DNA from: Phaeoceros laevis | Lineage: Eukaryota > Anthocerotophyta > Anthocerotopsida > Notothyladales | Direction of reading: 5' to 3' | Assembly (NCBI GenBank): GCA_049999765.1 | Contig: JBNGIQ010009013.1 | Location: 1-57,070, forward strand | DNA length: 57,070 nt | Shown here: positions 33,276 through 43,872 of the stretch, in pieces | How positions within the stretch are numbered: position 1 is the first letter of the stretch | Layout: each line of letters begins with the position of its first letter | Notes under the pieces: generated by a model | Database searches by the model: none | What the model saw: the letters and a program-made list of their open reading frames with translations, nothing else | Told to the model about the DNA's origin: nothing | Program-made: the position numbers and the translations under genes

Positions 33276-33898
33276 GTAAGTTTGGATGTTGGGATATTTA
33301 TATGTCGCATGCCTGCCGACTGGTTGTCTTCATAGCTTAGAAATGATACACCATCTATCCATTTCTTTATAAGTAAGTAGATTACTTTTAAGTATACAAC
33401 ACCTATCTATATCTACTGCCAGATGTCCGGTACTACCCATCTGCCCGGATGTCCGGTACTACCCATCTATCCCGGATGTCCGGTACTACCCATCTGTACC
33501 GGATGTCCGGTACTATCTATCAGTGTCGGGCATGTTGTATGTATAGTGGTTTTGTGTTTAAAGCCCAGGAAATGATACGCCATCTATCCTTGCATGCCTG
33601 TTATAGTATTAGAAGGATATACCATGAATCATCATCATCACAACATATGACCGAGATACATGTGCTTCTGCCGAATGTTGAGGACATGTGCCGACTCAGG
33701 ATTTCTCCTTAGTTTGCTGGTACCGAATGTCCGGGACTAGCAATCTGCACCAGATGGTGAGCAGTTGCTGAGGTACCGGATATTCGGTACTAATCCTTTC
33801 GTAAAGGATACCAAGAAAGCATGATCTTATGATCATTGATTAACAGACTAATGATAGGGGTTGGGCTGGACGTGTTACGGATACTCACATGGCAAAGC
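33276..33898 (+). other. E2 transposase intron with six palindromic sites
   Basis: Donor CAAT/GTAAGT; acceptor placed at GCAAAG/CTAC by alignment with the E1 protein. Cores at 33419-33430, 33445-33456, 33472-33483 and 33499-33510 form an array spaced 26-27 bp apart with TACTACCCATCTG spacers. Two further sites lie at 33723-33734 (CCGAATGTCCGG) and 33776-33787 (CCGGATATTCGG). Confidence 0.75.
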
Positions 33899-35828
33899 TA
33901 CAAAGGCACCGGGAGCAGCAAGCTCGAGAGCGGGAGAAGCTTGCAAAGCACAGATCAAAATGTTATGGAGAGCCACATGAATACCTTGGAATCGCCATTG
34001 ATGGTATGGACCAGAAGAAAACAGAGCTGCCACATTTCAGAAGGACACCGAAAGATATAGAGAATGCACAGCTTATAAACGTACATGTTGTCGGCTGTAT
34101 GGTATTCAACAACACCATGACACCATATGTCTTTCTGAATTACCCAAATATTCGCAACGATGGAAACCTCACAATACACATCATTCAGCATATCATCAAC
34201 ACATGGGAAGGTGCCCTGCCCCTTGTGTTGTACCTACAGCTGGACAACACAACAAGGGCAAACAAGAACACTTTGGTTTTCGCCTACTTAAACATGCTGG
34301 TGGAGAGGGTATTTTCAGAAAGGTAAAAGTTGGGTTCCTGCTGGTGGGGCATACACATGATTAGATCGATCAGCTGTTCAACAGGTTTTCTGTCAGCCTT
34401 CGTGGAAAAGATGCTTTGAGTTTGCCTGAAATGATACAGGTCATTAAACGAAATGTTCTCCAAAGCCAGCGGTTGTTATGGTGACAGAGGTCGGAGATTT
34501 CTGTAATTACCTGTGGCCGAAAGAACAAGCGCAGAAAGATGACCGGTCCCGTTGTCGCTAAACTCAACGATCAGTCGTTCCAACATCACTTTGTTATCGA
34601 ACGAGAAAAGGTTCCGAGTGATGTGGAGGGTGTTCCTGGAGAGTGGGTTACTATAATGCATGGAAAGTGGCTTGTGGGCTCACCATGCTATGGTCCGGCT
34701 GAGGGGATGCGGCTGGTACTAAGGATGCCCAACACAGAGATACAAGCAGCACCATTGCTGCCGTTACAAGTGAGAGGGTCAAGGACCGTGGATGCGTCGC
34801 CAACTGATATGATGAGGGAAGTTCGAAAGTCCCTGGATGCAGCTAGTTATGTTCTGTAAGGTTGTCAGGAGTGGTGGACTGAATTTCGGGCAGAGCAAGA
34901 GGAAATATGTTAGACCATTTCCAGTGGGGTAGTACGAGCACTATGCAAACCCTGGACATGGTACACGAGGGCAGCAGATGAGCTACATCCTGAAGGTGGG
35001 TTCCCTCACATTGAAATGGAGCCAGTCCGGGAAGAAGAGCTTGTCATTGAACCAGAAAGAGAGATGTATTTGGGACCACGCCAAACTATACGCAGGCAGC
35101 ACAAGGAAGAGTCGCAATTGCGCGGAGATGTGGATGAGATTAAGGAAGGAGACATGGTGGCAGTGGCGGTTGACAACAATTTCGAAGGCAGGCCGTTTTG
35201 GGTGGCGAAGGTGTTGGAAGTGCAAAAGGATGTGCCGGTACCATTCATAAAAGTACACTCGTGGGCAACACAAAATCTCAATGCGTATGAAGGAAAGTAT
35301 GTTCCTGCATTCATCCGCGTGGAAGAGGACACAGAAGACGAGGAACCCTCTCCACCACCCTCTCCATTGCCCAAGGGGCGTGGCCGCAAGCGTGGCTGTG
35401 GAAAATGTCGAACCAGGAAGAAGAAAGCACCGGGTCCTAAGGAAGCGAGGAAACAACCGCATACACAGGACCTGCCGATCGGTGATGGGCAGACAACCGT
35501 ACTCGCCTATGAGTTCATATTGACGAAAGGCGGGACGTTGTCGCGGCGAACAGACACTGTTGGGCTAATCAAGAGGAAGCTCTTCGAAAATAGGGCTGAC
35601 CCAGAAGAGGTTGATGGCCATATGCCCGCCGACGAGGAGGATCAGTCGGATGATGATGACGACGCGGAATCTACCGACCGCGAGGAGAACCTGGACGCAT
35701 GTGACGTCGACGGCCTACTACCCGGAGAGGAGCCAGCATCCCCTAGAATTTTCAATTTCGAACGTCCTCAGAGAGCTTCACTTTTGGACACAATCGATAA
35801 TGACCTGTCCGACGCCAGTGACATGTAA

Positions 35829-36302
35829 GTCCATGTACGGTGGAACGATTCGAGTCCAGGTGGTTGAGAGGTCTTCTGGTGCTGGCTATGAGAGTATACA
35901 TCCCAAAGTGCAAAACCTGTGCACTATATAGGCCTTTTCGGTGAATATATGTGCAAGTTACAAGACTGTAACGCTTTTTGCAGCAATCTCTAAAGCGCCG
36001 GGTATCGGATGTCCGGTACCGGGGGCCGACGGAATACTAATAAAAGCACCTTTTTCATGCTTCTAGATGTGCATTAATCTGTACACCATTTCAAATAGTA
36101 CCGAAAACACATCTTTTAGAGGCAACAAATACAGAGGCAGCGGGTGCGAGACAGAAAAAATGCAGTTTTCGTGATATTCTTGTGACCGGAGGGGTCCCAA
36201 AACGTGTATGATTTCGGAAAACACAGAAAACGGTCATTTTGAAGTCAATTTTTGCGTCCAAACTGGGCGAAACCCCATTCTGCAAATAAAATCCCGTTTC
36301 AT
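35829..36302 (+). other. right terminal region of E2 with site 16
   Basis: This is the 3' untranslated and terminal part. Site 16 (GGTATCGGATGTCCGGTACC, 36001-36020) is followed by GGGGGCCGAC and lies 282 bases from the putative end CGTTTCAT (36295-36302). Sequence inward of the end (CATTTTGA and AAAACAC words) mirrors the left end loosely. Confidence 0.5.
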
Positions 36303-36362
36303 CGGAGACGGTGTTTCATGCCCTCAGAAAACTATTACTACCTAGACATCTCACTCACAGCT

Positions 36363-36762
36363 NNNNNNNNNNNNNNNNNNNNNNNNNNNNNNNNNNNNNN
36401 NNNNNNNNNNNNNNNNNNNNNNNNNNNNNNNNNNNNNNNNNNNNNNNNNNNNNNNNNNNNNNNNNNNNNNNNNNNNNNNNNNNNNNNNNNNNNNNNNNNN
36501 NNNNNNNNNNNNNNNNNNNNNNNNNNNNNNNNNNNNNNNNNNNNNNNNNNNNNNNNNNNNNNNNNNNNNNNNNNNNNNNNNNNNNNNNNNNNNNNNNNNN
36601 NNNNNNNNNNNNNNNNNNNNNNNNNNNNNNNNNNNNNNNNNNNNNNNNNNNNNNNNNNNNNNNNNNNNNNNNNNNNNNNNNNNNNNNNNNNNNNNNNNNN
36701 NNNNNNNNNNNNNNNNNNNNNNNNNNNNNNNNNNNNNNNNNNNNNNNNNNNNNNNNNNNNNN
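36363..36762. other. assembly gap (400 N)
   Basis: Four hundred N bases between the end of E2 and the 5' region of LINE-1. Long open frames through the N run are meaningless. Confidence 0.95.
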
Positions 36763-39700
36763 CTGCCCCCCCATGGGACCGCATGGTTGCAGCCTTGTGG
36801 AAGGACTGGATGCGGCTCCGGCAGGCACCCTGTCCCAGGTAGAGTGGCTGGCGTCTGCACCAGTGCTGGCACCCTTGACTGTCCCCGAGCAGCCTCTCGG
36901 CGCCGGGCAGGTGGTTGGGGAGGGCGCTCCCCAGGACGATCCTGACCAGCAGGTAGAAGGCGGACACGGTCAGGTGTTAGCTCACCCTCCTTGAGTCTTG
37001 TGCTAGAGGCAGACCCCCCGCAACCCCCTCCGTTGCATGGGATCCGTAGGTTGGCCTCCCCAAGCTCCTGGCCCAAGATCCTGTTCTTGGATTGCCTATA
37101 GCTGCTGACTCCAACTACATTGCGGGGTGGCAGCCCCAAGCCTCCTCTGGCAGGCGACCCAATCTCTTTTAGCCCGAGGGTGCAGATTAGCTTCCGGGAG
37201 CCCCAATCTGCGCAGGACGCGGGTCAGAGCTGCAGCGAGCCTAGCAAAACTAGGAAACCAGGACAACAAACACTGGAGCAGTGCTTGGCCAAGGCTCCCC
37301 CCCCGGTCCGGTGCCTCCTGAGGATTGTGGCGCCATCGAGACTGTGGCTGTGCGGGTGCGTTCCTTTATGGAAGGAGAATGGCGGATTCTCATGCAGCAA
37401 CCTAGTGTGGGCCCGTAGGGAGTGCCGATGGTTCAACTGTCCTCAGGTCATGGTGAGGCTAGGAGTATGATTAAGCAGGCCGTGAACAAGCTGAAATGCA
37501 TTGCAAACACCAGCTTCCCTAGTAAAGGGGTTAGGATCCAGGATGCGAGGGAGCGGGTAGGCCGGCTTAACATTTGGACGGTCACTTTCCTTCCCGAGAG
37601 TGCGGCCATTCTACAAGATGGCCCTGGCTGGACGTGGATGCCAATCTCGTGTATATGTGAAGAGGAAAATAGTGGGTATGTTGAGGAGGTCCTCCCCCTC
37701 CTACAGTCGCTTTGGAAGAGTGGACTGGAGAACAGCTCGCAGGCTCTCTCGGATGCTGCATAATGCCGTTTTCAAGCATCTTACCGGCTTTAGTGCTCAG
37801 AATGGTAACGTGGAACACCCAAGGTCTGGGGGAGGTGAGGAAGGGCTCCACGGCAGGTCCGCAGGTTGCTGGCCAACTTCAAGGAGCTGGCCCCCTTCGA
37901 CGTTTCACTGTTGCAGGAGCATAAGCTGCTTCAGGATGATGTGTACTTTACAGACCGCAGGATAGGAGCCTTCCGCTCTTTCTGATCCCCTACTGAGGGA
38001 TGCAATGTAGGTAGGCTGGCAATTTTGGTGGGGGCTCGGTAGGAGGACGAGGTGATGGATTCGGGGGTGGACTCAGAGAACGCCTACCTCTGGATCATCC
38101 TTGCCACCCCGGCAGGCGTGATTGGGATCATCAATGTCTATGCGCTCTACAGCCCCAGTGAACGGAGCAGGATTTGGAGAAGGATGCATGATGATCTGGA
38201 CCCTGCTGTGAATTGGATTCTAGGTGGTGATTTTAACTTCGTGGAGCGCCGCAAAGATAAGAAGGGCGGGCTAAGATTCGTCCACAACGAGCAAGAGGCG
38301 TGGCGAGAGCTCCGGGATATGCATCTGGGGTTGGGGACCCGTGGACCCTCAACCCACAAGCAGTTCTCGACTCCTCGCTGGCGTACACATGGTGGAACAA
38401 GCATACGGTTTCCCCCATTTGGCAGCGGCTGGACAGGTTCTATGTACCCCTGCCCTGGGTCTAGCGTGTTCAACAGATGAAGGCAATAGGTGTGCTTGAT
38501 ATTAGAAGAGGTTTACACGGTCCCATCAGGGTCCCCCCTTTGCCCGTGCTTAGGTGGGACCTTCAAATCGGATCACTTCCCCTTTTGCATGGACTTGGCG
38601 ATGTCAAGTGCACAGCCTTCTAAGGTTAAACAGTCGAATTTCTTTCGCTTAAACCTCTCGCTGGCAAAGTCGGAGGTGGGGCAGGCTGGAGTCAAGGACA
38701 TTCTCAGATCATGGGCTTCTTCGACGGAACCCTCTGCATTGAGGAGGCTTGAGGGCGCTCTGGTGGAGGTTAGATAGTTTATGCGACAGATGGGGGCTTG
38801 CAGGCGAAGAAGGAGCGGCGACAGCACGAGCTGGAGCTCCGGGCACAGCTGCAGGGGCTGCTCCTGATGGTCCCCACTCATCCCGACTCGGGGCAGGCCG
38901 CCTTGATGCATGACATCGAAGCTGCCTCACGAAAATTGGAGGTCATCGAAGATTATGCGCTGCGGGGCCATCAAATTAGAGCGTGCCTCAAGTGGGAGGC
39001 TGATGGAGACAGCCTTCAACCTTCTTTTTCCAAAAGCTTCAGGAACGCAGGCGCAAGGGCACTATCGAGAACCTGTTTGCTCTAAACCAGGTCCTCTGCT
39101 CAACTCAAGGTGACCTTGAGGAGTTGGTGACCAGAGCTTACCGTAAGCTATTCAGCTCGCTGGGCAAGACTGCTGGTTGGGCAGGAAAATGGGCGGCGGT
39201 GCTTCCTCAGCTCTGTAGGAAGGTGACTGTGCGCCAGAAGGGTCTGCTAGAACAGCCTCTTACTGAGGCTGAGTTGCAGCAGGCCCTGAAGGTACTCCCC
39301 TCCGGGAAAAGCCTTGGGCACGATGGCTTCTCTAAAGAATTCTATGTCCTTTTTGGATGGATATCAAATCCATGGTGGTAGCGGCGGTGGCAGAGGTGTG
39401 GCAGCAGGGCTTCATGGGTAGCTTCTTCAATGAAGGCTTAATCTGCCTCTGCCCCAAATCAGGGGACCTGCGGCAGCTGGGACAGTGGAGGCCTATCTCC
39501 TTGTTGAGCACTGTTTACAGACTAATTGCTAAGTCCCTTGCCGGAAGGATTCAGCCATTCATGGATGAGTGGCTGGAGTAGGAACAGAGGGGATTTGTGC
39601 AGGGCCGCTCGATCGTTGACAATCTAGTGCTCTACAGGGAGGCAAAGTGGCATGTATTTTCAGAGGCTAAGCATGTCACCTTCCTTCAACTGGATTTTTC

Positions 39701-40436
39701 GAAAGCCTATGATAGAGTGGAATGGCACTTTCTGCAAGCAGGCCTTGATGCGCTAGGGTTTGGGCCTAATTTCCGACGCTGGGTACAGATCCTTTGTACG
39801 GATGCCGGCAGTCGGATAGCGGTGAACGGCGGCCTTGCGGAGGCTATTCCCCTGCAACGATCTGTCCGCCAGGGCTGCCCCCTAGCACCATATTTGTTTG
39901 TCCTACTTGCGGATATTTTCATCCAGATGGTGAAGTTGAACTCGTACATTGAAGGGCTTACACTCCCTAATGGGGAGGTGCTGAAGGTCACAGCCTTCGC
40001 TGATGATAGGCAGCTGATCTCGGCTACTATAGCCAGGTCTCTGGACGCCTGCGCTAATGTGACGACCGCTTATTGTGACATCTCTGGTATGTTGATAAAT
40101 TGGGAGAAAACGAAGGCGGTTTGCAGCCCTCTTCCAATGGCCCAACTCCTGGGGCTGCTAGCTGTAGTTGAGGTGCTCCAGGACAATGACAAGGAGAAGT
40201 ACCTGGGGGTGGAACAAATAGTCGGTGCGGAGGATCTGGGGGTGGGTACGCAACTAGTCTCTAAGCTGCGGAAGAAGTGCCAGCAGGCTCAGTCGCCTTT
40301 CCGTTCATTGGCTGCAAGGGTCACCATCATCAACTCGATCTTACTGGGCCAGCTGTGGTACTTCCTGGCCATCTGGGTCCCTACGCCCAAAGAATACAAG
40401 GAAATCCAGGGGATTATCCGCTGCTTTTTTCCCTGA
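36763..40436 (+). mobile_element. LINE-1: L1-type non-LTR retrotransposon, decayed
   Basis: The stretch 36763-37790 has GC-rich ORF1-like or linker frames in several pieces. The endonuclease starts near 37800 (MVTWNTQGLG, then FDVSLLQEHKL in another frame) and continues at 38052-38480 with IINVYALYSPSERSRIWRRM and GGDFNFVERR. The reverse transcriptase spans about 39240-40436: LKVLPSGKSLGHDGFSKEFY, WRPISLLSTVYRLIAKSLAG, a TAG at 39579-39581, GFVQGRSIVDN, LDFSKAYDRVEW (motif A), RQGCPLAPYLF and FADD (motif C, near 39999). The catalytic Asp residues are intact within a 279-codon frame, but the element has several frame changes upstream. It ends abruptly at 40436, without an RNA-binding tail. Confidence 0.85.
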
Positions 40437-40716
40437 GTTTGGGAACATTAAGGAGTTGGCGGATATCGTAGTAAGAGCCTTGAAAAATCTGGTTCCATGT
40501 GTTGCGAGTGGCCATACACTGGCCAAGGATATGCTGACGAGTTTCTTCTAAAGACCTGCATTTCCGGCAAAATGGATCCTCTGCAACGTTGAATCTCCTT
40601 AAGTAAGCCCCAATAGCCATATGCCCAGTCCGAAGCTGGGTGAAAAAAGATGAGAGCTTACGGTTATGGAGACCAAGACGTTGTAGCACAGAAGCCGAAG
40701 GGCCACCAAGCACCAC
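40430..40716 (-). pseudogene. 3' fragment of another non-LTR element, opposite strand
   Basis: A 100-codon minus frame reads FFTQLRTGHMAIGAYLRRF, then CRKCRSLEETRQHILGQC, the Cys-Cys-His-Cys end domain that follows the reverse transcriptase in RTE- and jockey-like elements. It abuts LINE-1 at the base where that element stops, so one inserted into or recombined with the other. Confidence 0.7.
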
Positions 40717-41265
40717 TTTCTTAAGCGCAGAAGCCTTAGTTGAGGAAGAGTTTGCCTTTTGAGTTTGCTTTTTTACCCAAATTTTTATGTTTCACTTGCA
40801 TGTGTGGGTGGGTGCTAGAATGATAGAGTCATTCTTGTATGCACCCTACCTACCTAGTAGTTAGCTCTTACCTACAAGACAAGGGTAGGTAGGTAACAAA
40901 AATTATAAAGTAGGGTCCGTAGATTGAGTCGAGTATGTAGCCACCCTCGCTGCTCGGTTGGCTCACCCCAAACGGTTACCACTCATTCATTCATTCAAAG
41001 GAGAAAACAGGGGGAGGTCCTCTCCCCCATAGAGCTTGGATGATTGTTGCCGCCACAACACAGGATAGGAATAAGTTGCTTGCCCAGGATCTATCACTTT
41101 ACGAGAAGTCAGACTACATCCGTATCATTCCGAATTACACATTGAATATCTCCGACTCATGGCAGTCAATCCGAATGTTGTAGGTGTTGGCAAGCCACCG
41201 GCTCTAGTGATGGGACGATCCTTAGCCTAACAATTGCCAGGAACACTAGGAGATAGACAGCTTGA
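40717..41265. other. spacer between non-LTR elements
   Basis: It holds simple words (ACCTACC and TAGGTAGG, forming a weak inverted pair at 40844-40895), a CATT run at 40983-40996 and a seven-base perfect hairpin GGGGGAG/CTCCCCC at 41010-41028. No gene. Confidence 0.4.
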
Positions 41266-43740
41266 GTGCTTGACAGTCATCTACTGGAACTTGAATGGTT
41301 ATCAGGAGCAGAAGTTTCTCCCTCTCCTCCATGAGTATCCAGAACATGACTTAGTTGTCTTGTCCACAAGATAACTCAAAGGTGCTCTTCTTAAGTTGCT
41401 CCTATGTCCCGCCACCTACCAATATATCATTCCGTCATAAATCCGCCAATGCAGAAGACATGCTGTTAGATATTGAGCAAGATATGATTGAGGCCCAGGG
41501 TCATTCTACAAGGGTGTTCTTTATCGGGGATATTAACATTCGAATAACTCAACGGTAGAGCTTCCCCTCCGACCAAGCTGACCCTCAGTATGTGCAGGAG
41601 GGAAATCTCCCCCGCCACTCACGAGATAGTAAGCATTCGGGCAACCGAACATCACAGCTACTCAATAAGCTTCGTCGCCGCAATATGGTCATTATGAATG
41701 GAACACCAAATTTCCCACAATCAGGAGGTTACACATTCAGAACTCGGTGAAAAATGCAATCCAGCTCAAGGGGTACGCGGCGTATGACATACAAATTGAA
41801 ACAAAGTGTCGTTGATTTGCTGCTATGCCATGTTCAGGCTGCTGACAGCTTGCAGGAGTTTCGAGTTCTCCCACAGAGACCAGATTCAAACCATATGCCA
41901 CTTTACCTTAAGATCAGATTGCCCATGTTCAACATCCCAGTTGAGACAGTATCCTTCCAACCGCAATCAATGTACATATTGCGAAGCAACGGTGAAGCAG
42001 GCTTCAAACGTGACATGGAGACAACACTATTCAGATTCCTGGACAGCCATCACATGTCTACGTTATCAGACAAAGTTAGTTCATTGCACAGAATGTTCCT
42101 GAAGTCCTTACACAAACAGGAACAAAAATCACGCCCAGCAGCAATGGTAAAGGGATGCAAGGACGGTTATGGCACGATGCTGATTGTCAAAAGCTGCAAA
42201 GGCGGCTGCAGCGTATGCTTAATGCACAGTCCTCTGAGGAAGCAATAGCCAGACCGGAATATAGGGACTTATCACATCTATATTCCCGCATGAAGCGTGA
42301 AAAGCTAAGATCTTTCCAACAACAGCAGCAGCTACAAGCAAATGCTGATATTAAGCAAAACCCAAAAGCATTCTTCAACCTCATCCGAAGTCGTGGAGCA
42401 ACTCTGTCTCAGATTTTGTTACAACAGTGGGAGCAACATGGTAAGCAACTTTTCCAGTCCGCCTTACCAGAACATCAGCAGCCTATGGCATTGCTACCAC
42501 AAGTATCTCAAGATTCAGTCTTCAAGCCAGCCCACATCAGTCAGGCCATTCGATGCATACGCATTGGCAAAGCCTCGGACAAATATGGCCTCCGCATGGA
42601 ATACTTCAAGTTGCTCAAAGACACGGAGATGCCAAAAGTATTGGCACATGTCTTCAATGATATTGTCCGAACAGGCTCCTTCCCAAAAACTTGGGGAGCA
42701 TCTGATGCACGTCCGCTACATAAAGCAGGCAAGCTGAATGATCCTGACAACTTTCGTTACATTATGCTCAACACCATGTTCTATAAAATTTATGCTTCAG
42801 CTATCAATATCTTGGTCAGTCCATACATGGATAATGTGGACCAGAGGTTCCAAGCTGGTTTCCGGAAGACTTATAATTGTCTACACCACTTATTTACGCT
42901 CAGAACAATAGCTGAGAAGGCAAAAACTGAAGGGAAAAAAGTGTATGCTTGCTTCATTGACTTCAGAAAAGCATTCGACTTAATCCCAAGGACAAATCTA
43001 TGGAATGCATTCCTAGAGGCAGGCTTACCACAAGACCTCGTTCGAGCTATGCAATTGATGTATCAGCATACGGAAATTACTGTATGCACTGAGCATGGTC
43101 GCTCTGCCCCCTTTTCCAGCAACATGGGTCTTCGCCAAGGCTTCTCTCAGTCCCCAACTTCGTGTGCGCTATATCTCCAACAATTCCAGCAACCGTTTGC
43201 ACGCCTCGGCCCAGAATTTGATGCACCCCAGCTATTGGCATTTGCAATTGTCTTACTACTCTTTGCAGATGACTTGGTTTTGTTGTCCTTATCACCAAAA
43301 GGACTCCAAACCCAACTTGATCATTTATATCAGTTTTGTCAAAGTTATGATTTGCAGCTAAATCTGGAAAAGACGGCAGTATTGGTCTTTAATGATCCAG
43401 GTGATGCTTCCAAACATACATTCAATTGGAATATATAGAGCATTTGAATATCTGACCTCTACAAATATCTTGGGATGATGCTGTTCACTCGTAAACGAAT
43501 CCATGGAGGTGTTCATTCACCTTTCTTTCGCAAAAATCACGGCGTTCAGTCACCTTTCACTTGACCTTTCACCTGATCATTGTCATCAATTCTTTCACCT
43601 GGCTCAAACTTATCTTTTTCAGTTTTGCAGGAAAAAGGGTGTCTTTTCGGAAACCCTGGAAATAGGAAATACAACCTGTGACAATATGAAATATCTCAAG
43701 GCAAACTACACTTGTATATGTCAGTCCGGTCAACTGCCAG

Positions 43741-43780
43741 CTAAGGAGGGTCGGAGTCCCTGGACTACAACCCTCCTTAG
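43741..43780. repeat. 40-base hairpin in the insertion
   Basis: Outer arms CTAAGGAGGGT and ACCCTCCTTAG are perfectly complementary over 11 bases. Inside, AGTCC and GGACT pair around a two-base loop. Confidence 0.8.
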
Positions 43781-43840
43781 TGCACATCAAGTGGCAGGGC
43801 ACCTGATTCCCGCGTGGAGTTGTTCCGGCGTGTCCACCCC

Positions 43841-43872
43841 TTACTACTACTACTACCACTACTACTACTATG
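43841..43872. repeat. TAC microsatellite
   Basis: About nine TAC units with one CAC interruption, forming the right end of the insertion. Confidence 0.8.

Larger units (their letters stand above)
31401..35828 (+). pseudogene. E2 transposase-like protein (DUF7869-type, putative DDE fold) with C-terminal reader-like domain
   Basis: Rightward gene, start set at ATG 31401. N-terminus: three repeats of an ALAYVLSGTPP unit (31508-31800) and two site-encoded GHPxPRSR segments. Core: IARMFAAHATDVAIDDALEK and KAFRIIYCIGYNRYSNAKM, LPNKDVDHLPDSYRKEEV, YFCKLWNDHYPTLKIP. After intron 33276-33898: IDGMDQKKTELPHF, LYLQLDNTTRANKN and GHTHD-stop-IDQLFNRF, the stop being TAG 34362-34364 where E1 has Gln. Then QAAPLLPLQVRG. 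After a stop at 34857-34859, the 270-codon frame 35016-35828 holds GDMVAVAVDNNFEGRPFWVA and IKVHSWATQNLNAYEGKYVP. This is a small beta-rich reader-like module, followed by a basic RGRKRGCGKCRTRKKK patch and an acidic tail. Other damage: TGA 31551-31553, TGA 32768-32770, TAA 33119-33121, frame change near 34315. Confidence 0.65.
27497..36302. mobile_element. E2: about 8.8-kb DNA transposon with transposase, ParB-methyltransferase and palindromic sites
   Basis: The ParB-like/methyltransferase gene runs leftward (31031-27929) and the transposase gene rightward (31401-35828), head to head. Putative inverted ends are ATGAAACG at 27497-27504 and CGTTTCAT at 36295-36302. Homology continues weakly inward, with a second block TCAAAATG..TTTT..GTGTTTT on both sides. 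No target duplication is clear. Sixteen copies of the GGTACCGGATGTCCGGTACC-type site lie between 27951 and 36020 and none elsewhere in full. Both genes are interrupted by stops and frame changes, so this copy is not autonomous. Confidence 0.7.
43506..43872. mobile_element. short non-coding insertion (about 364 bp) inside LINE-2
   Basis: Its limits are set by the reading frame: CGAATCCAT upstream and GCAGCAAGC downstream join in frame (RIH then AASKAR) once it is removed. ATG at 43503-43505 and 43870-43872 is a possible 3-bp target duplication. It contains repeated TCACCTTTC words on the left, a strong 40-base hairpin at 43741-43780, and ends in a TAC microsatellite. It looks like a SINE or MITE. 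I could not find clear pol III boxes. Confidence 0.65.

Noticed and set aside
29231-33510. CRISPR-like look of regularly spaced palindromic repeats (32 bp and 26-27 bp periods)
   Set aside because: The spacers repeat along with the sites, only three or four units occur, they lie in introns of a eukaryotic transposon, and there are no cas genes. These are tandem repeats.
36252-37139. Long open frames on both strands through the N run
   Set aside because: Most of their length is undetermined sequence. Only the flanks carry information.
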